A stretch of 64,000 bases of DNA from JAWVFM01 sp963771655 (GCA_963771655.1 CAVYUG010000001.1:186001-250000); one strand, 5' to 3'; shown: positions 34,983 through 44,611, counted from the first letter of the stretch. The notes: generated from the letters alone by a model not told the origin. Numbers and translations: made by a program.

Positions 34983-35399
34983 TCAATCGTGCAGCGAGGG
35001 CGCGAACGAGATCCCGATGATCGAGCCTTCCTCTGTTTGAAGCCGAGCCACCGTTTGGCCCCACGGCTCCTCGCGCGCGTCGTGAACCATGGCGAATCCT
35101 CGCTCGCGCAGCTCCTCGGACGCCGACTGAACGGCCTCCGCGTCGCCCACCTCGAACTCGACGCTCGCCTGCGGGACCGTCCGGTCCGCCGGCCAGTCCG
35201 GCGTGCCGAAGCACGCCTGCGCGGCCTCGGACAGCGGCCACACCCCGAAGTGCTTGCTGCCATCGATCCGCTCGCTGTGGAAATAGTCGCTGCCGGGACT
35301 CGCCTCGAGCGGAAGCCGTAGCGCATCGATGAACAGCTCGCGGCTCTTCTGCGGATCCGGCGTGATTACGGCGATGCTGGCAATGAACTGAATATCCAT
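34983..35399 (-). CDS. VOC family (glyoxalase-like) protein
   Basis: 138 residues with the two-module betaalphabetabetabeta pattern: IQFIASIAVITPDPQKSREL and SVEFEVGDAEAVQSASEELR, and the C-terminal EEPWGQTVARLQTEEGSIIG. The substrate and metal use cannot be read. It is a single gene before the acetyltransferase. Confidence 0.8.
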   Translation of the reverse strand: MDIQFIASIAVITPDPQKSRELFIDALRLPLEASPGSDYFHSERIDGSKHFGVWPLSEAAQACFGTPDWPADRTVPQASVEFEVGDAEAVQSASEELRERGFAMVHDAREEPWGQTVARLQTEEGSIIGISFAPSLHD

Positions 35400-35423
35400 G
35401 CCCGCAGCGTATGACCGGGCGCC

Positions 35424-36014
35424 TTAACGGGCCTCGCGCCAGTACCTGGTGATGACGACCGCGTCGTCCGGCGTCGTGAACTCGCCGAGCCGGACGTAGC
35501 CGAGCCGCTCGTACTTCGGGTTGTTGGCACTGTTGCTCGACTCGAGGTACGTCGGCACGCCGAGCTCGTCGAACCGCCGGAGGTTGTCCGTGAGCATCGC
35601 CATGCCCAGGCCCTTGCCCCGATGAGAATCGTCCACCCCGAGGAGCGACAGGTAGTAGTGCGGCCGGTCAACCGGCCTCGCTGCGTCGAACCGTTCCAGC
35701 AGATCCATGAACGCCGGCGCGTGGCGTCCCACGAGCTCAGCTATCACCGAGGGCGCGCGCACCTCGTCCTCGGGCGTCAGCTCGGTGCCGTCCGGGGGAA
35801 GCCAAACCGCCGCCACCTCGCAGCCGGGCGTGGCGAGGACCCACGGGTAGCGCATAGCGCCGTCCACCAGGAGACGCCACCAGATTTCGTACTGAGCTTG
35901 TCTGCGGTGGGCATCGGGGAACGCCCAGCTCCACGTCGGGTCGTCGTGAAAAGCGTGGGAGATCGTTCTTGTGACGGATCCCGCCTCCTCGGCCGTCGCG
36001 ACGTGGACATTCAT
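35424..36014 (-). CDS. GNAT family N-acetyltransferase
   Basis: 196 residues. HYYLSLLGVDDSHRGKGLGM is the acetyl-CoA binding motif A, and LESSNSANNPKYERLGYVRL is typical of the last strands. The N-terminal FHDDPTWSWAFPDAHRR matches GNATs of the kind that precede small-molecule resistance genes. Its ATG overlaps the stop of the P450 gene (ATGA). Confidence 0.85.
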   Translation of the reverse strand: MNVHVATAEEAGSVTRTISHAFHDDPTWSWAFPDAHRRQAQYEIWWRLLVDGAMRYPWVLATPGCEVAAVWLPPDGTELTPEDEVRAPSVIAELVGRHAPAFMDLLERFDAARPVDRPHYYLSLLGVDDSHRGKGLGMAMLTDNLRRFDELGVPTYLESSNSANNPKYERLGYVRLGEFTTPDDAVVITRYWREAR

Positions 36015-37309
36015 GCGCCCCGACCCACCCGAACCGGCGTGCCGTGCTTGGGCACCAGCGTGATCCCGCGGATGACGACCGGGTCGGGCTCCGGGCGCAC
36101 GGGCTCGAGCTCCACGCTCGAGACGACCGTGCGGAGCACCTCCGCCATCTCCGCCTGCGCCAAGGCGGCGCCGATGCAGCGGCGGATGCCGCCGCCGAAA
36201 GGCAGCCAGGCGTAGGACTCCACGCCGCCGTTCAGGAACCGCTCCGGGCGGAAGCGGTCGGGCTCGGGATAGAGATCCTCGCGGTGGTGGACGAGGAGGA
36301 TCGCCGGGTAGACACGGATGCCGGGCGGGAGGTCCCAGCCGCCGATGGTCCGCGGCTTCTTGAGCGTCCGCTCGGCGCCGTCGATGACCGGGCGGATCCG
36401 CAGGGTCTCGGTGACGACGGCCTCGAGATAGGCGTCATCGCCGCCGTCGAGCTCCGATCGCAGGCGCCCCAAGGCGGGAGGGTCATGAAGCAGCAGGTCG
36501 AAGGCGAACGCCAAGCCGGTCGCGGTGGTCTCGTGACCGGCCGCGAGCATCGTGGTGAGCTCGTCGCGCAGCTCCACGTCGGTCATCGGGTTCCCGTCCT
36601 CGTCGCGAGCGCGCATCAGAAGCGAGAGGACGTCGGTTCGCTCTTCCAGATCGGGCTCGCCGCGCCGCCGGGTGATCTCCTCGTAGACGAGGGCGTCGGC
36701 GGCCTTGATCCGCCGCTTCAGCCGTCCGGCCGGGCTCCTCGGACCGAGGTCCCACTTGAGCGGGCCGGGCAGGAGGAACGTGGCCCCGCTGTCGACGACC
36801 GCGAGCATCGCCGCCCGCAGCCGCTCGACGCGCTCAGGCTCGGTCACGCCGAAGACCGCCCTGCAGATGACCTCGAACGTGAGCGCCCGCATCCGGTCAC
36901 GCATCACGAGCTCCTGGCCCGGGCGCCAGCGAGCGACCTCGGCCTCGGCCACGTCCCGAATCACGTCGCGAAACGACTTGACCGCCGAGCCCTGGAACGG
37001 CGGCAGCAGGAGCTTGCGCTGGCGGAGGTGCTCGGGGCCGTCGAGCACGAGGACCGAGTGGTTGCCCAGCACCCCGGCGAGGGGTGCGTTGGCCTCACCG
37101 GCGTGGAGGTCCGACTGATCTCCGGTCATGAGCTCGCGGATCGCCGCGGGGTCGGCGACGTAGACGCCGGTGCCGAAGATCAGGAACTTCGCTGTGAAGA
37201 GGTCGCCGTACCGCCGGTGCCAGCCGAGGAGCGTCTCCATCGGGCGCATCACGAACCGCGCCGTGTTCACGGTCGCGGGGGATCGCGGGCCCGGGGGGAG
37301 CTCCGTCAT
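36011..37309 (-). CDS. Cytochrome P450
   Basis: 432 residues from ATG 37309. The oxygen-binding helix I is MLAAGHETTATGLA, the ExxR motif is ETLRIRP, and the haem-binding loop is LPFGGGIRRCIGAALA with the Cys ligand. Soluble bacterial type, no membrane anchor; substrate unknown. ATG overlaps the stop of the upstream endonuclease-like gene, and the gene overlaps the GNAT downstream, so these three are one operon. Confidence 0.95.
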   Translation of the reverse strand: MTELPPGPRSPATVNTARFVMRPMETLLGWHRRYGDLFTAKFLIFGTGVYVADPAAIRELMTGDQSDLHAGEANAPLAGVLGNHSVLVLDGPEHLRQRKLLLPPFQGSAVKSFRDVIRDVAEAEVARWRPGQELVMRDRMRALTFEVICRAVFGVTEPERVERLRAAMLAVVDSGATFLLPGPLKWDLGPRSPAGRLKRRIKAADALVYEEITRRRGEPDLEERTDVLSLLMRARDEDGNPMTDVELRDELTTMLAAGHETTATGLAFAFDLLLHDPPALGRLRSELDGGDDAYLEAVVTETLRIRPVIDGAERTLKKPRTIGGWDLPPGIRVYPAILLVHHREDLYPEPDRFRPERFLNGGVESYAWLPFGGGIRRCIGAALAQAEMAEVLRTVVSSVELEPVRPEPDPVVIRGITLVPKHGTPVRVGRGA

Positions 37310-38085
37310 CTGGCGTCCGGCTCGAATATCGCAATGATGGCCGAATGGTCGCTGAGGCCGGCCTCCCGCCATCCGTGCTCGTAATCGCACAGGACGGGAT
37401 TCAGGCTCCGCGAGGCGAGCACGTGATCGAGGCGGTGGCCCGCCTTTCGCCGCCATCGCGTGTTCATCACCCAACTCACGTCGCGGCGGTCGTAGCCGTG
37501 GAGGCACCGGAACGCATCGCGGAGGTCCCACTCGGCGAGGCCGACGACGAGCGAGCGCTCGGCCGCGTCCCAGCGCTCCTCCCAGAGCGGGTGGTTCGAG
37601 GCGAAGGTCTCGACCTCACCGTCCGCGGTCTCGAGTCGAGGCGTGTTGAGGTCACCGCAGAGGACCCGGTGCCGGTTCGCCGGGCGCGCCAGCCGCTCGA
37701 AGAGCGCCTCGCAGGTCTCCACCTTCACGAGCCCGTTCGACGGCGCGGGCGGGATGTGAGCGTTGTGGACCTCGATCAGTCCCGCGGGCGACTCGGTGAC
37801 GGCCGAGACGACACGCTCGGGCTGCGGAGCGCCCACGGGTGGCAGCTCCGTCAGCTCCCACCGGCTCGCGAGCAGGTTGAAGAGGCGCCGCGGCGACAGA
37901 TCGCCGCTATCGAGGGCGAACGGGAGGCCGGCGTCGGCGAGCGCCTCGCGCCACGCCCTCGCGGTGCTGGCCCGAACCTCTTGAAGGGCGACCAGGTCAG
38001 CGCCCTGCCGTGCCACCGCCGCCGTCTGCGAGGCGAGCAGGCCAACCCGGCCGGCCACATTCCACGAAAGCAGCTTCACCTGCAC
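37306..38085 (-). CDS. Endonuclease/exonuclease/phosphatase family protein
   Basis: 259 residues from GTG 38085 (GTG 38079 possible). The N-terminal KLLSWNVAGR and LVALQEVRAS (catalytic Glu), RVLCGDLNTPR (Asp and Asn), RLDHVLASRSL and AGLSDHSAIIAIF (Asp-His) are the EEP motifs. It is probably a metal-dependent nuclease or phosphodiesterase; its substrate is unknown. Confidence 0.9.
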   Translation of the reverse strand: MQVKLLSWNVAGRVGLLASQTAAVARQGADLVALQEVRASTARAWREALADAGLPFALDSGDLSPRRLFNLLASRWELTELPPVGAPQPERVVSAVTESPAGLIEVHNAHIPPAPSNGLVKVETCEALFERLARPANRHRVLCGDLNTPRLETADGEVETFASNHPLWEERWDAAERSLVVGLAEWDLRDAFRCLHGYDRRDVSWVMNTRWRRKAGHRLDHVLASRSLNPVLCDYEHGWREAGLSDHSAIIAIFEPDAR

Positions 38086-38136
38086 GTCGCCAAGCTTGGC
38101 GTTGTCCGCGGCCGCAACCCGGGTAGCCTGCCGGCC

Positions 38137-38349
38137 ATGACCTTCGCCGCCGCGATCCTGCTCATCGCCGCCGGCGCGATCGTGCGTTACGCGCTCACGG
38201 TCCAGACGGACGCCGTCAACCTCGACACCCTGGGGCTGATCCTCATGATCGTCGGGTTCGCCGGGCTCGTGCTCGCCTTCGTGCAGGAGCTCATCTGGAC
38301 CGATCGCGCCAAGCGTGGGCCGGACGACCCGCGCTACCCCCCGCGCTGA
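38137..38349 (+). CDS. DUF6458-like small membrane protein, copy 1
   Basis: 70 residues from ATG 38137 with two membrane segments: FAAAILLIAAGAIVRYAL and LGLILMIVGFAGLVLAFV. This pattern (MTxGAxIFLIAxGAI...VDLxTxGxILMIVG) is the DUF6458 family of actinobacteria. It lies just before DUF72; a second copy lies after it. Confidence 0.75.
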   Translation: MTFAAAILLIAAGAIVRYALTVQTDAVNLDTLGLILMIVGFAGLVLAFVQELIWTDRAKRGPDDPRYPPR

Positions 38350-38359
38350 GGCACCGCGA

Positions 38360-39097
38360 ATGGCGCGGCCGGTCCACATCGGCTGCTCGGGGTGGAACTA
38401 CCGTGACTGGCGCGGCGTCCTGTACCCCGAGGGCCTGCCGCAGCGCCGTTGGCTCGAGCGTTACGGCGCGGTGTTCTCGACGGTGGAGATCAACGCGACC
38501 TTCTATCGCCTGCCGACCGAGAAGGCGGTGGCGACGTGGGCGAAGGAGACGCCCGACGACTTCGTGTTCGCCGTCAAGACGAGCCGCTACATGACCCACG
38601 TCTACAGGCTGAAGGAGCCGAAGAAGGGCGGGACCGGCCTCTTCTTCGCAAGGCTCGAGCCGCTCGTCGAGTCGGGCAAGCTCGGGCCGGTCCTCTGGCA
38701 GCTGCCGGAGAACTTCAAGCGCGACGACGCCCGGCTATCGGGCGCGCTCGAGCGCGCACCGAGCGGTCTCCGCCACGCCTTCGAATTTCGTCACCCGAGC
38801 TGGTTCGACCAGGGCGTATACGACATCCTCGCTGACCACCACGCGGCACTCGTCGTCGGCGACAGCCCGAAATGGCCGTTCCAGGAGCGCAAGCTGACCG
38901 CGGATTGGACGTACGTCCGTCTCCACCACGGCCGCCGCGGGCACGGCGGCAACTACTCGAAGGCCGAGCTCGAAACGTGGCGGCGGCGGATTGCCGCATG
39001 GCGCTCCCGCGCCGAGGTCTACGCCTACTTCAACAACGACTGGCAGGCGTTCGCCGTGCGCAACGCCCGCTGGTTGGCCAAACGTCTGAGCGCCTGA
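38360..39097 (+). CDS. DUF72 family protein
   Basis: 245 residues from ATG 38360. VHIGCSGWNYRDWRGVLYPE, STVEINATFYRLP, FAVKTSRYMTHVYRL and the C-terminal AYFNNDWQAFAVRNARWL are the conserved DUF72 blocks. It is a TIM-barrel-like protein of unknown function. It is flanked by two related small membrane proteins on the same strand. Confidence 0.93.
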   Translation: MARPVHIGCSGWNYRDWRGVLYPEGLPQRRWLERYGAVFSTVEINATFYRLPTEKAVATWAKETPDDFVFAVKTSRYMTHVYRLKEPKKGGTGLFFARLEPLVESGKLGPVLWQLPENFKRDDARLSGALERAPSGLRHAFEFRHPSWFDQGVYDILADHHAALVVGDSPKWPFQERKLTADWTYVRLHHGRRGHGGNYSKAELETWRRRIAAWRSRAEVYAYFNNDWQAFAVRNARWLAKRLSA

Positions 39098-39133
39098 TCG
39101 TTTGCCTCGGCGGCCGCCGGGTATGTCGGCTCC

Positions 39134-39358
39134 ATGACATTCGGAGCAGCCATATTCCTCATCGCGGCCGGCGCGATCATCCGCTACGCAACCCACTTTC
39201 ACATCGCGGGGGTCGACGAGCACCTGATCGGACTGATCCTGATCATCGTCGGCATCCTCGGCCTGATCGTCGCGGCCTTCCAGGAGCTGACTGCGACCGC
39301 CCGCGCGCGTCGCGCGAGCGGCGGCCGCTACACCAGGCCGAGCCGTCGCTACTACTGA
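39134..39358 (+). CDS. DUF6458-like small membrane protein, copy 2
   Basis: 74 residues. FGAAIFLIAAGAIIRYATHF and HLIGLILIIVGILGLIVAAF are the two membrane segments, closely matching copy 1 at 38137-38349. The C-terminal tail is basic (RARRASGGRYTRPSRRYY) and absent from copy 1. Confidence 0.75.
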   Translation: MTFGAAIFLIAAGAIIRYATHFHIAGVDEHLIGLILIIVGILGLIVAAFQELTATARARRASGGRYTRPSRRYY

Positions 39359-39364
39359 GGGCGC

Positions 39365-41374
39365 CTATCGCGGAGTCGCCTGGCGTGTGCCGAGAGCCGC
39401 CATCACCCGCTCCGCGAGGCCATCGCCCGTGAGGCCGACCTCCTCGTGGAGGAGGGCCGGCTTGCCGTGCGTGACGTAGCGGTCGGGTAACCCCACGCGG
39501 AGCACGCGCGCCCGCTTCCCGCCGCCGGCGAACGTGTCCTCGAGGTGCTCCAGGACGGCGGAGCCGAAGCCGCCCGCGAGCACGTTGTCCTCCACCGTGA
39601 CGAGCAGCTCGTGGTCGGCCGCGAGGCGGTTGAGGAGCTCGGTGTCGAGCGGCTTCGCGAACCGGGCGTCCGCCACGGTGGCGGCGATCCCCGTACCGGC
39701 GAGAATGTCCGCCGCCTCCAGCGCGACCTTCACGCCGAGGCCGTACCCGAGGAGCGCAACTCGCTCGCCCGGGCGCAGGGTCTCCCCCGTCCCGATCTCG
39801 ATCGCCTGAGGATCGGCCGGGACAGGGACGCCGATCGCAGCCCCCCGCGGGTAGCGGAGCGCGATCGGGCCGTCGTCGTGGGCGATCGCGGTGCGCAGCA
39901 TCTGCGCCAGCATCGCCTCGTCGCGCGGGGCCATCAGAACCAAGTTCGGCAGGCAGCGCAGGTAGGAGACGTCGAAGGCTCCGTGGTGGGTGGGCCCGTC
40001 GTCGCCGACGAGGCCGGCGCGATCCATCGCGAACACCACGTTCAGGTTCTGCAGCGCGACGTCGTGGACGATCTGGTCATAGCCGCGCTGCAGGAAGGTG
40101 GAGTAGATGGCGCAGACGGGCTTCGCCCCCTGAAGCGCGAGCCCGGCGGCGAAGAGGACCGCGTCCTGCTCGGCGATCCCAACGTCGTAGTACTGCTCGG
40201 GCAGCTCGGCGGCGAGCTTCGAGAGCCCAGTCCCGCCGGCCATTGCGGCGGTGATGCCGATCACGCGTCGGTCGCGCCTCGCCTCGGCGACGAGGGCGTC
40301 GGCGAACGCCTGCGTGTACTGCGGGGGGGCGGGCGGCGGTGCCGGCTCGAGCTTCTCGATCGGCTCCGGCGAGTCCGTTTCCTTGACGGGCTGCGGCGCC
40401 TCCTTGGGCGCAGGCCGGCGGTCGACGATGCTCCCCGGCTTCGCCGCGTGCCACTTCTCCATCCCCTCGAGACCGCCTTCCTCGGCGGGCGCGAACCCCT
40501 TGCCCTTCACGGTCTGGATGTGGACCACAACGGGGCGATCGGCTTGGAGCGCCTCGTCGATCGCCCGTCGGAGGGCTCTCACATCATGGCCGTCGATGAT
40601 GCCGACGTAGGCAAGGTCGAGCTCTTCGAACAGGAGGCCGGGCGCGAGGTAGGACTTGATCGCCGCCTTGATCTCGGGGCCCAGGCGCTCGATCTGGCGG
40701 CCGACACCGAGCGGCAGCTTCGTCAGCCGTTCCTCGACGCCCTCGCGCGCGTGGTAGAGGCCCGGGTGAAGGCGAACGCGCTGGAAGTTGCGCGAGATCG
40801 CGCCGACGTTCGGCGAGATCGACATGCCGTTGTCGTTGAGGATGATCACGATCGGCGTCTCGAGGCCGCCGGCGTTGTGAAGCGCCTCGTAGGCGACGCC
40901 TCCAGTCAGCGCGCCGTCGCCGATGACTGCGACGACGTTGCCGTCCTCCCCGATCCCCTTTCGCATCGCCTCCTTGAGTCCGACCGCGTAGCCGATCGAC
41001 GTCGATGCGTGCCCCGCGCCCATGATGTCGTGCTCGGACTCGGTGATCGAGCAGAAGGGCGCGAGCCCGCCGTACTTGCGAATCGTCTCGAGGCGGTCAC
41101 GGCGCCCGGTCAAGACCTTGTGCGGGTACGCCTGGTGGCCGACATCCCAGAGGATCTTGTCGCGCGGCGACTCGAGGAGGCTGTGGAGCGCGACGGCGAG
41201 CTCGCACGTCCCGAGGTTGGCGCCGAAGTGCCCGCCGATCTCGCCGATCACGTCGATGATCAGCTCACGAACCTCTTGCGCGACCTGCTGAAGCTGGTCG
41301 TCGTCGAGGCCCCCGAGGTCGGCGGGCCCGTCGATTCGCTCGAGCAGCGTCTCGGTGTTGTTCTCGTCGCTCAT
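39365..41374 (-). CDS. dxs: 1-deoxy-D-xylulose-5-phosphate synthase
   Basis: 669 residues. DVGHQAYPHKVLTGRRD, the TPP motif VIGDGALTGG with NDNGMSISPNVG, and the transketolase region FAMDRAGLVGDDGPTHHGAF are clear. It condenses pyruvate and glyceraldehyde-3-phosphate at the start of the MEP isoprenoid pathway. A Pro/Glu-rich linker (RPAPKEAPQPVKETDSPEP and onward, about residues 315-350) makes it longer than usual. ATG overlaps the stop of the prenyl synthase. Confidence 0.96.
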   Translation of the reverse strand: MSDENNTETLLERIDGPADLGGLDDDQLQQVAQEVRELIIDVIGEIGGHFGANLGTCELAVALHSLLESPRDKILWDVGHQAYPHKVLTGRRDRLETIRKYGGLAPFCSITESEHDIMGAGHASTSIGYAVGLKEAMRKGIGEDGNVVAVIGDGALTGGVAYEALHNAGGLETPIVIILNDNGMSISPNVGAISRNFQRVRLHPGLYHAREGVEERLTKLPLGVGRQIERLGPEIKAAIKSYLAPGLLFEELDLAYVGIIDGHDVRALRRAIDEALQADRPVVVHIQTVKGKGFAPAEEGGLEGMEKWHAAKPGSIVDRRPAPKEAPQPVKETDSPEPIEKLEPAPPPAPPQYTQAFADALVAEARRDRRVIGITAAMAGGTGLSKLAAELPEQYYDVGIAEQDAVLFAAGLALQGAKPVCAIYSTFLQRGYDQIVHDVALQNLNVVFAMDRAGLVGDDGPTHHGAFDVSYLRCLPNLVLMAPRDEAMLAQMLRTAIAHDDGPIALRYPRGAAIGVPVPADPQAIEIGTGETLRPGERVALLGYGLGVKVALEAADILAGTGIAATVADARFAKPLDTELLNRLAADHELLVTVEDNVLAGGFGSAVLEHLEDTFAGGGKRARVLRVGLPDRYVTHGKPALLHEEVGLTGDGLAERVMAALGTRQATPR

Positions 41375-42246
41375 GACTGGCGGGTGTAGATGAAGTCGGT
41401 GATCAGTACGAGGTCGGAGGTCTCTCCGGATGCCTCGGCGAGCGCCTCGCGCGCCCGCTCGTGCGAAGCCGACGCGAGCTCCCGCGCTCGCTCGAGGCCG
41501 AAAACGCTGACGTAGGTGAGTTTGCCGTGCCGTTCGTCGCTTCCATGGGGCTTACCGAGCTCCTCGTCCGTGCCGGTGACGTCGAGGACGTCGTCGACGA
41601 TCTGGAAGAGCACGCCCAGCTCCTGGGCAAATCGCCGGTACGGAATTGTCGCATCCTCGCTGGTGCCGGCGAGCAGCAGTGGAATCGCCACGCTCGCGGC
41701 GATCAGCCGGCCCGTCTTCAGGGAGTGCATGTGCCGCAGGCCCTCCTCGCCCGCCGTCGCCCGCTCGGCGATCACGTCGACGTACTGACCGCCGACCATG
41801 CCGCCGACCCCCGTCGCCCCCGCAAGCTCCGCGAGGGCCGCAAGCACGCGCTCGCGCTCGCCCTCCTGGCGCTCAGCGAAGAGTCGCACCGCTTCGGCGA
41901 ACAGCCCGTCGCCCGCGAGGATCGCCACGTCCTCGCCGAACTTCACGTGCGAGGTCGGCCGGCCTCGTCGGAGCTCGTCGTCGTCCATCGCCGGAAGGTC
42001 GTCGTGGATCAGCGAGTAGGTGTGGATCAACTCGATCGCCGCGGCCGCCGGAAGCACGGACGTGGGCTCGAACCCGACGGCCTTGGCGGACGCAAGCGCC
42101 AACACCGGGCGCACCCGCTTGCCCCCGGCGAGCAACGAGTACCGCATCGCCTCGTCGAGGCCCGCCGTTCGCCCGTCGGCCGAGAACCGAAGCTCGCCCA
42201 GGTAGCCCTCGACGAGGGCCGCCAGATCGTCGGGGTATGCGCTCAC
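41371..42246 (-). CDS. ispA: Polyprenyl (farnesyl/geranylgeranyl) diphosphate synthase
   Basis: 291 residues from GTG 42246. The first Asp-rich motif is HDDLPAMDDDELRRGRPTSH and the second is FQIVDDVLDVTG. LLAGGKRVRPVLALA is the substrate-binding region. It extends isoprenoid chains from IPP and allylic diphosphates; chain length cannot be read. It is followed by dxs in the same operon. Confidence 0.9.
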   Translation of the reverse strand: MSAYPDDLAALVEGYLGELRFSADGRTAGLDEAMRYSLLAGGKRVRPVLALASAKAVGFEPTSVLPAAAAIELIHTYSLIHDDLPAMDDDELRRGRPTSHVKFGEDVAILAGDGLFAEAVRLFAERQEGERERVLAALAELAGATGVGGMVGGQYVDVIAERATAGEEGLRHMHSLKTGRLIAASVAIPLLLAGTSEDATIPYRRFAQELGVLFQIVDDVLDVTGTDEELGKPHGSDERHGKLTYVSVFGLERARELASASHERAREALAEASGETSDLVLITDFIYTRQS

Positions 42247-42422
42247 AGACCGGCGTCGTCGGGAAGCTGGCGAGCGGCCCGCTCGATCTCGTTCCCCGCC
42301 TGCGCCACGAGGTCGGCCGCCTCGCGGGCCAGCGTCTCCGCCTCGGCGTCCGGCACCTCGGGCTCCCGGAGCCGCTCGGCGATGGCTCGCAGCCGCTCGG
42401 CGATGTCGCCGACCTCCGTCAA
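42243..42422 (-). CDS. Small helical protein in the XseB position
   Basis: 59 residues from TTG 42422, which overlaps the nusB stop as TTGA, and its own stop overlaps the prenyl synthase GTG. It reads DIAERLRAIAERLREPEVPD and then LAREAADLVAQAGNEIERAA, two amphipathic helices. Exodeoxyribonuclease VII small subunits have this size and helical pattern and often precede ispA, but the usual XseB signature is weak and no xseA is nearby. Confidence 0.5.
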   Translation of the reverse strand: MTEVGDIAERLRAIAERLREPEVPDAEAETLAREAADLVAQAGNEIERAARQLPDDAGL

Positions 42423-42796
42423 GCTGTCGTCCCCTCCCTTGCCGCGGCGCCGAGGATGCCGTTGACGAAGCCCGGTGCCTCCACACCGCAGTACTCCTTG
42501 GCGAAGCCCACGGCCTCGTCGATGGCGACTTCGGCCGGAACGTCGTCGCGGTACCGCAGCTCGTAGAGCGCGATGCGCATGATCGACAGCTCGAGCGGCG
42601 CGATCCGCTCCAGCGACCAGCCCTTCGCCAAGCGACCGATCTCGGTGTCGAGCTCCTCGAGGTGCTCATCGGCTCCTGCGGCGAGCTCGCGTGTGAAGGG
42701 CTTGGCTTCGGCGAGGAGCTCGTCGAGCGGCCTGCCCGCCACCTCGCGCTGGAACAGGGCGAACGCCGCGTCGCGTCGCTGGTCGGAGCGGCGCAC
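42419..42796 (-). CDS. nusB: Transcription antitermination protein NusB
   Basis: 125 residues from GTG 42796. It reads SDQRRDAAFALFQREVAGR, then LERIAPLELSIMRIALYELR and EVAIDEAVGFAKEYCGVEAPGF, which are the conserved NusB helices. It binds boxA RNA and NusE in rRNA antitermination. It follows efp as in many bacteria. Confidence 0.93.
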   Translation of the reverse strand: MRRSDQRRDAAFALFQREVAGRPLDELLAEAKPFTRELAAGADEHLEELDTEIGRLAKGWSLERIAPLELSIMRIALYELRYRDDVPAEVAIDEAVGFAKEYCGVEAPGFVNGILGAAAREGTTA

Positions 42797-42804
42797 CGGG
42801 AGCC

Positions 42805-43365
42805 TCAGGCCCGCGAGACGTACTCGCCGCTTCGGGTGTCGACCCGCACTCGGTCGCCCTCGTTCACGAACAGCGGGACATCCACCTGGACCCCCGACTC
42901 GAGCGTCGCCGGCTTCGTGCCGCCGCCCGACGCGGTGTCGCCCTTGAGGCCCGGATCGGTCTTCGTCACGGTCATGTCCACGGCGCTTGGCACCTGCACG
43001 CCGGTCGCGCGCTCGTCGATGAAGAGCAGCTCGACCTCGCTGTTCGGCAGCACCCATTGCATCGCATCGCCGGCGAGGGCCTTCGGGATCTCGAGCTGTT
43101 GATAGTCGCCCGTGTCCATGAAGACGGCTGAGTCGCCGTCGTCGTACAGGAACTGCATGCGCTTCGTCTCGGTGCGTACAGGACGAAACTTCTCGCCCGC
43201 CCGGAATGTCTTGTCGACAACGCTGCCGTCATCGACCTTGCGGAGCTTCGTGCGCACGAACGCTCCGCCCTTCCCGGGCTTCACGTGCTGGAACTCCATG
43301 ATGCGATAGATCGATCCCTCGATCTCGACGTGCGCGCCGTTCTTGAACTGGTTGGTGGAGATCAC
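42805..43365 (-). CDS. efp: Elongation factor P
   Basis: 186 residues. MISTNQFKNGAHVEIEGSIY, the loop HVKPGKGGAFVRTKLR with the modified-Lys position, and the C-terminal GVQVDVPLFVNEGDRVRVDT are typical. It rescues ribosomes stalled at Pro runs. No dedicated modification gene is visible nearby. Confidence 0.96.
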   Translation of the reverse strand: MISTNQFKNGAHVEIEGSIYRIMEFQHVKPGKGGAFVRTKLRKVDDGSVVDKTFRAGEKFRPVRTETKRMQFLYDDGDSAVFMDTGDYQQLEIPKALAGDAMQWVLPNSEVELLFIDERATGVQVPSAVDMTVTKTDPGLKGDTASGGGTKPATLESGVQVDVPLFVNEGDRVRVDTRSGEYVSRA

Positions 43366-43409
43366 GGCCGCTGAGGGTAGCGGCGGTTCAGTGCCTAGGA
43401 TGAGCGCAG

Positions 43410-44604
43410 ATGGCGGTCACGACCGAGGCGCACGGGCCACGTCTCCGCGCCGTCCTTCGCTCCGAGGAGCGGGTGACGCCGCTCGAGCTCTTCTTCGACC
43501 TCGTCTTCGTCCTCGCGCTCACCCAGTGCACGGCGCTGATGTCGCACCATCCGACCTGGGAGGGCCTCGCTCAGGGCCTCCTCGTGCTCGGCGTGCTCTG
43601 GTGGTCGTGGGTGGGCTACGCGTGGCTCACGAGCGTGGTCGACCCCGAGGAGGGAGCCGTTCGCCTCGTCATCTTCGCCGCGATGGCGGCCTTCCTGATC
43701 GCGGGGATCTGCGTCCCAGCCGCATTCAACGACCTGGCGCTCGAGTTCGCGCTCGCCTACGGCGTCGTCCGCGCGGCCCATATCGCGCTCTTCTATCTGG
43801 CGAGCCGTGACGATCCCGGCCTTCGGCGCTCGGTCAGCGGCCTCGCCGTCAGCACGGCGATCGGCGTCGGCCTCCTCGTCGGCGCCTCGTTCCTCGACGG
43901 GCCAGCGCAGGCCGGGATGTGGGTGCTCGCCCTCGCCCTCGATATGGGCGGCCCCTACGTCTTCGGCTCCGAGGGGTGGAAGCTCGTTCCCGGCCACTTC
44001 GCCGAGCGTCACGGGCTGATCATCATCATCGCCCTCGGCGAGTCGATCGTGGCCGTCGGCGTCGGCGCCGAAGTCCACCTCACGGCCGGCATCGCGGCGG
44101 CCGCCGTGCTGGGCATCGTCATCGCCGCCGAGCAGTGGTGGACCTACTTCGACATCGTCGCGATCGTGTCCGCCCGCAGGCTCGCCCAAGCGCCCGAGGG
44201 CAAGGAGCGAAACGAGCTCGCCCGCGACTCCTATTCGTTCATCCACTTCCCGATGGTGGCCGGCATCGTCCTCGTCGCGCTCGGCCTCAAGACGACCCTG
44301 GGGAACGTCGACGACCCGTTGAGCTACCCGATCGCGTTCGCGCTCCTGGGGGGCGTGGCCCTCTACCTGTTCGGCCTGGTGGCGTTCCGCTATCGCCACA
44401 TCCACACGATCAGCCGGCGGCGCCTCGGCATGGCGCTGTTGCTGCTCGCGCTCATTCCCGCCGGGCATGTAGCTGCCTCCACTCGCGATCGTCGGCATCG
44501 TCGCGGCACTCCTAGCGGTGATGATCGCCGGCGAGACCAGGATGTACGGCGAGGGCCGCGACCGCATCCGCCACAACCTGGCCGAGGTACGCCCGCCTCG
44601 CTGA
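43410..44604 (+). CDS. LtrA-like low temperature requirement membrane protein (one frameshift)
   Basis: About 398 codons. RVTPLELFFDLVFVLALTQC is the LtrA signature, followed by many membrane segments and the motif HGLIIIIALGESIVAVGVG. Near 44467 an extra base shifts the frame; corrected, the last helix is AIVGIVAALLAVMIAGETRM and the gene stops at TGA 44602. The function of LtrA proteins is poorly known. It is divergent from efp and convergent with ferritin. Confidence 0.85.
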
Positions 44605-44611
44605 GAGAGCG

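Noticed and set aside
39545..41389. 614-codon open frame on the plus strand
   Set aside because: It is antisense to dxs and shares no family motif; GC-rich codon bias keeps the opposite frame open. The same applies to 24591-25976 (opposite pyrG), 18412-19530 and 51886-53349.
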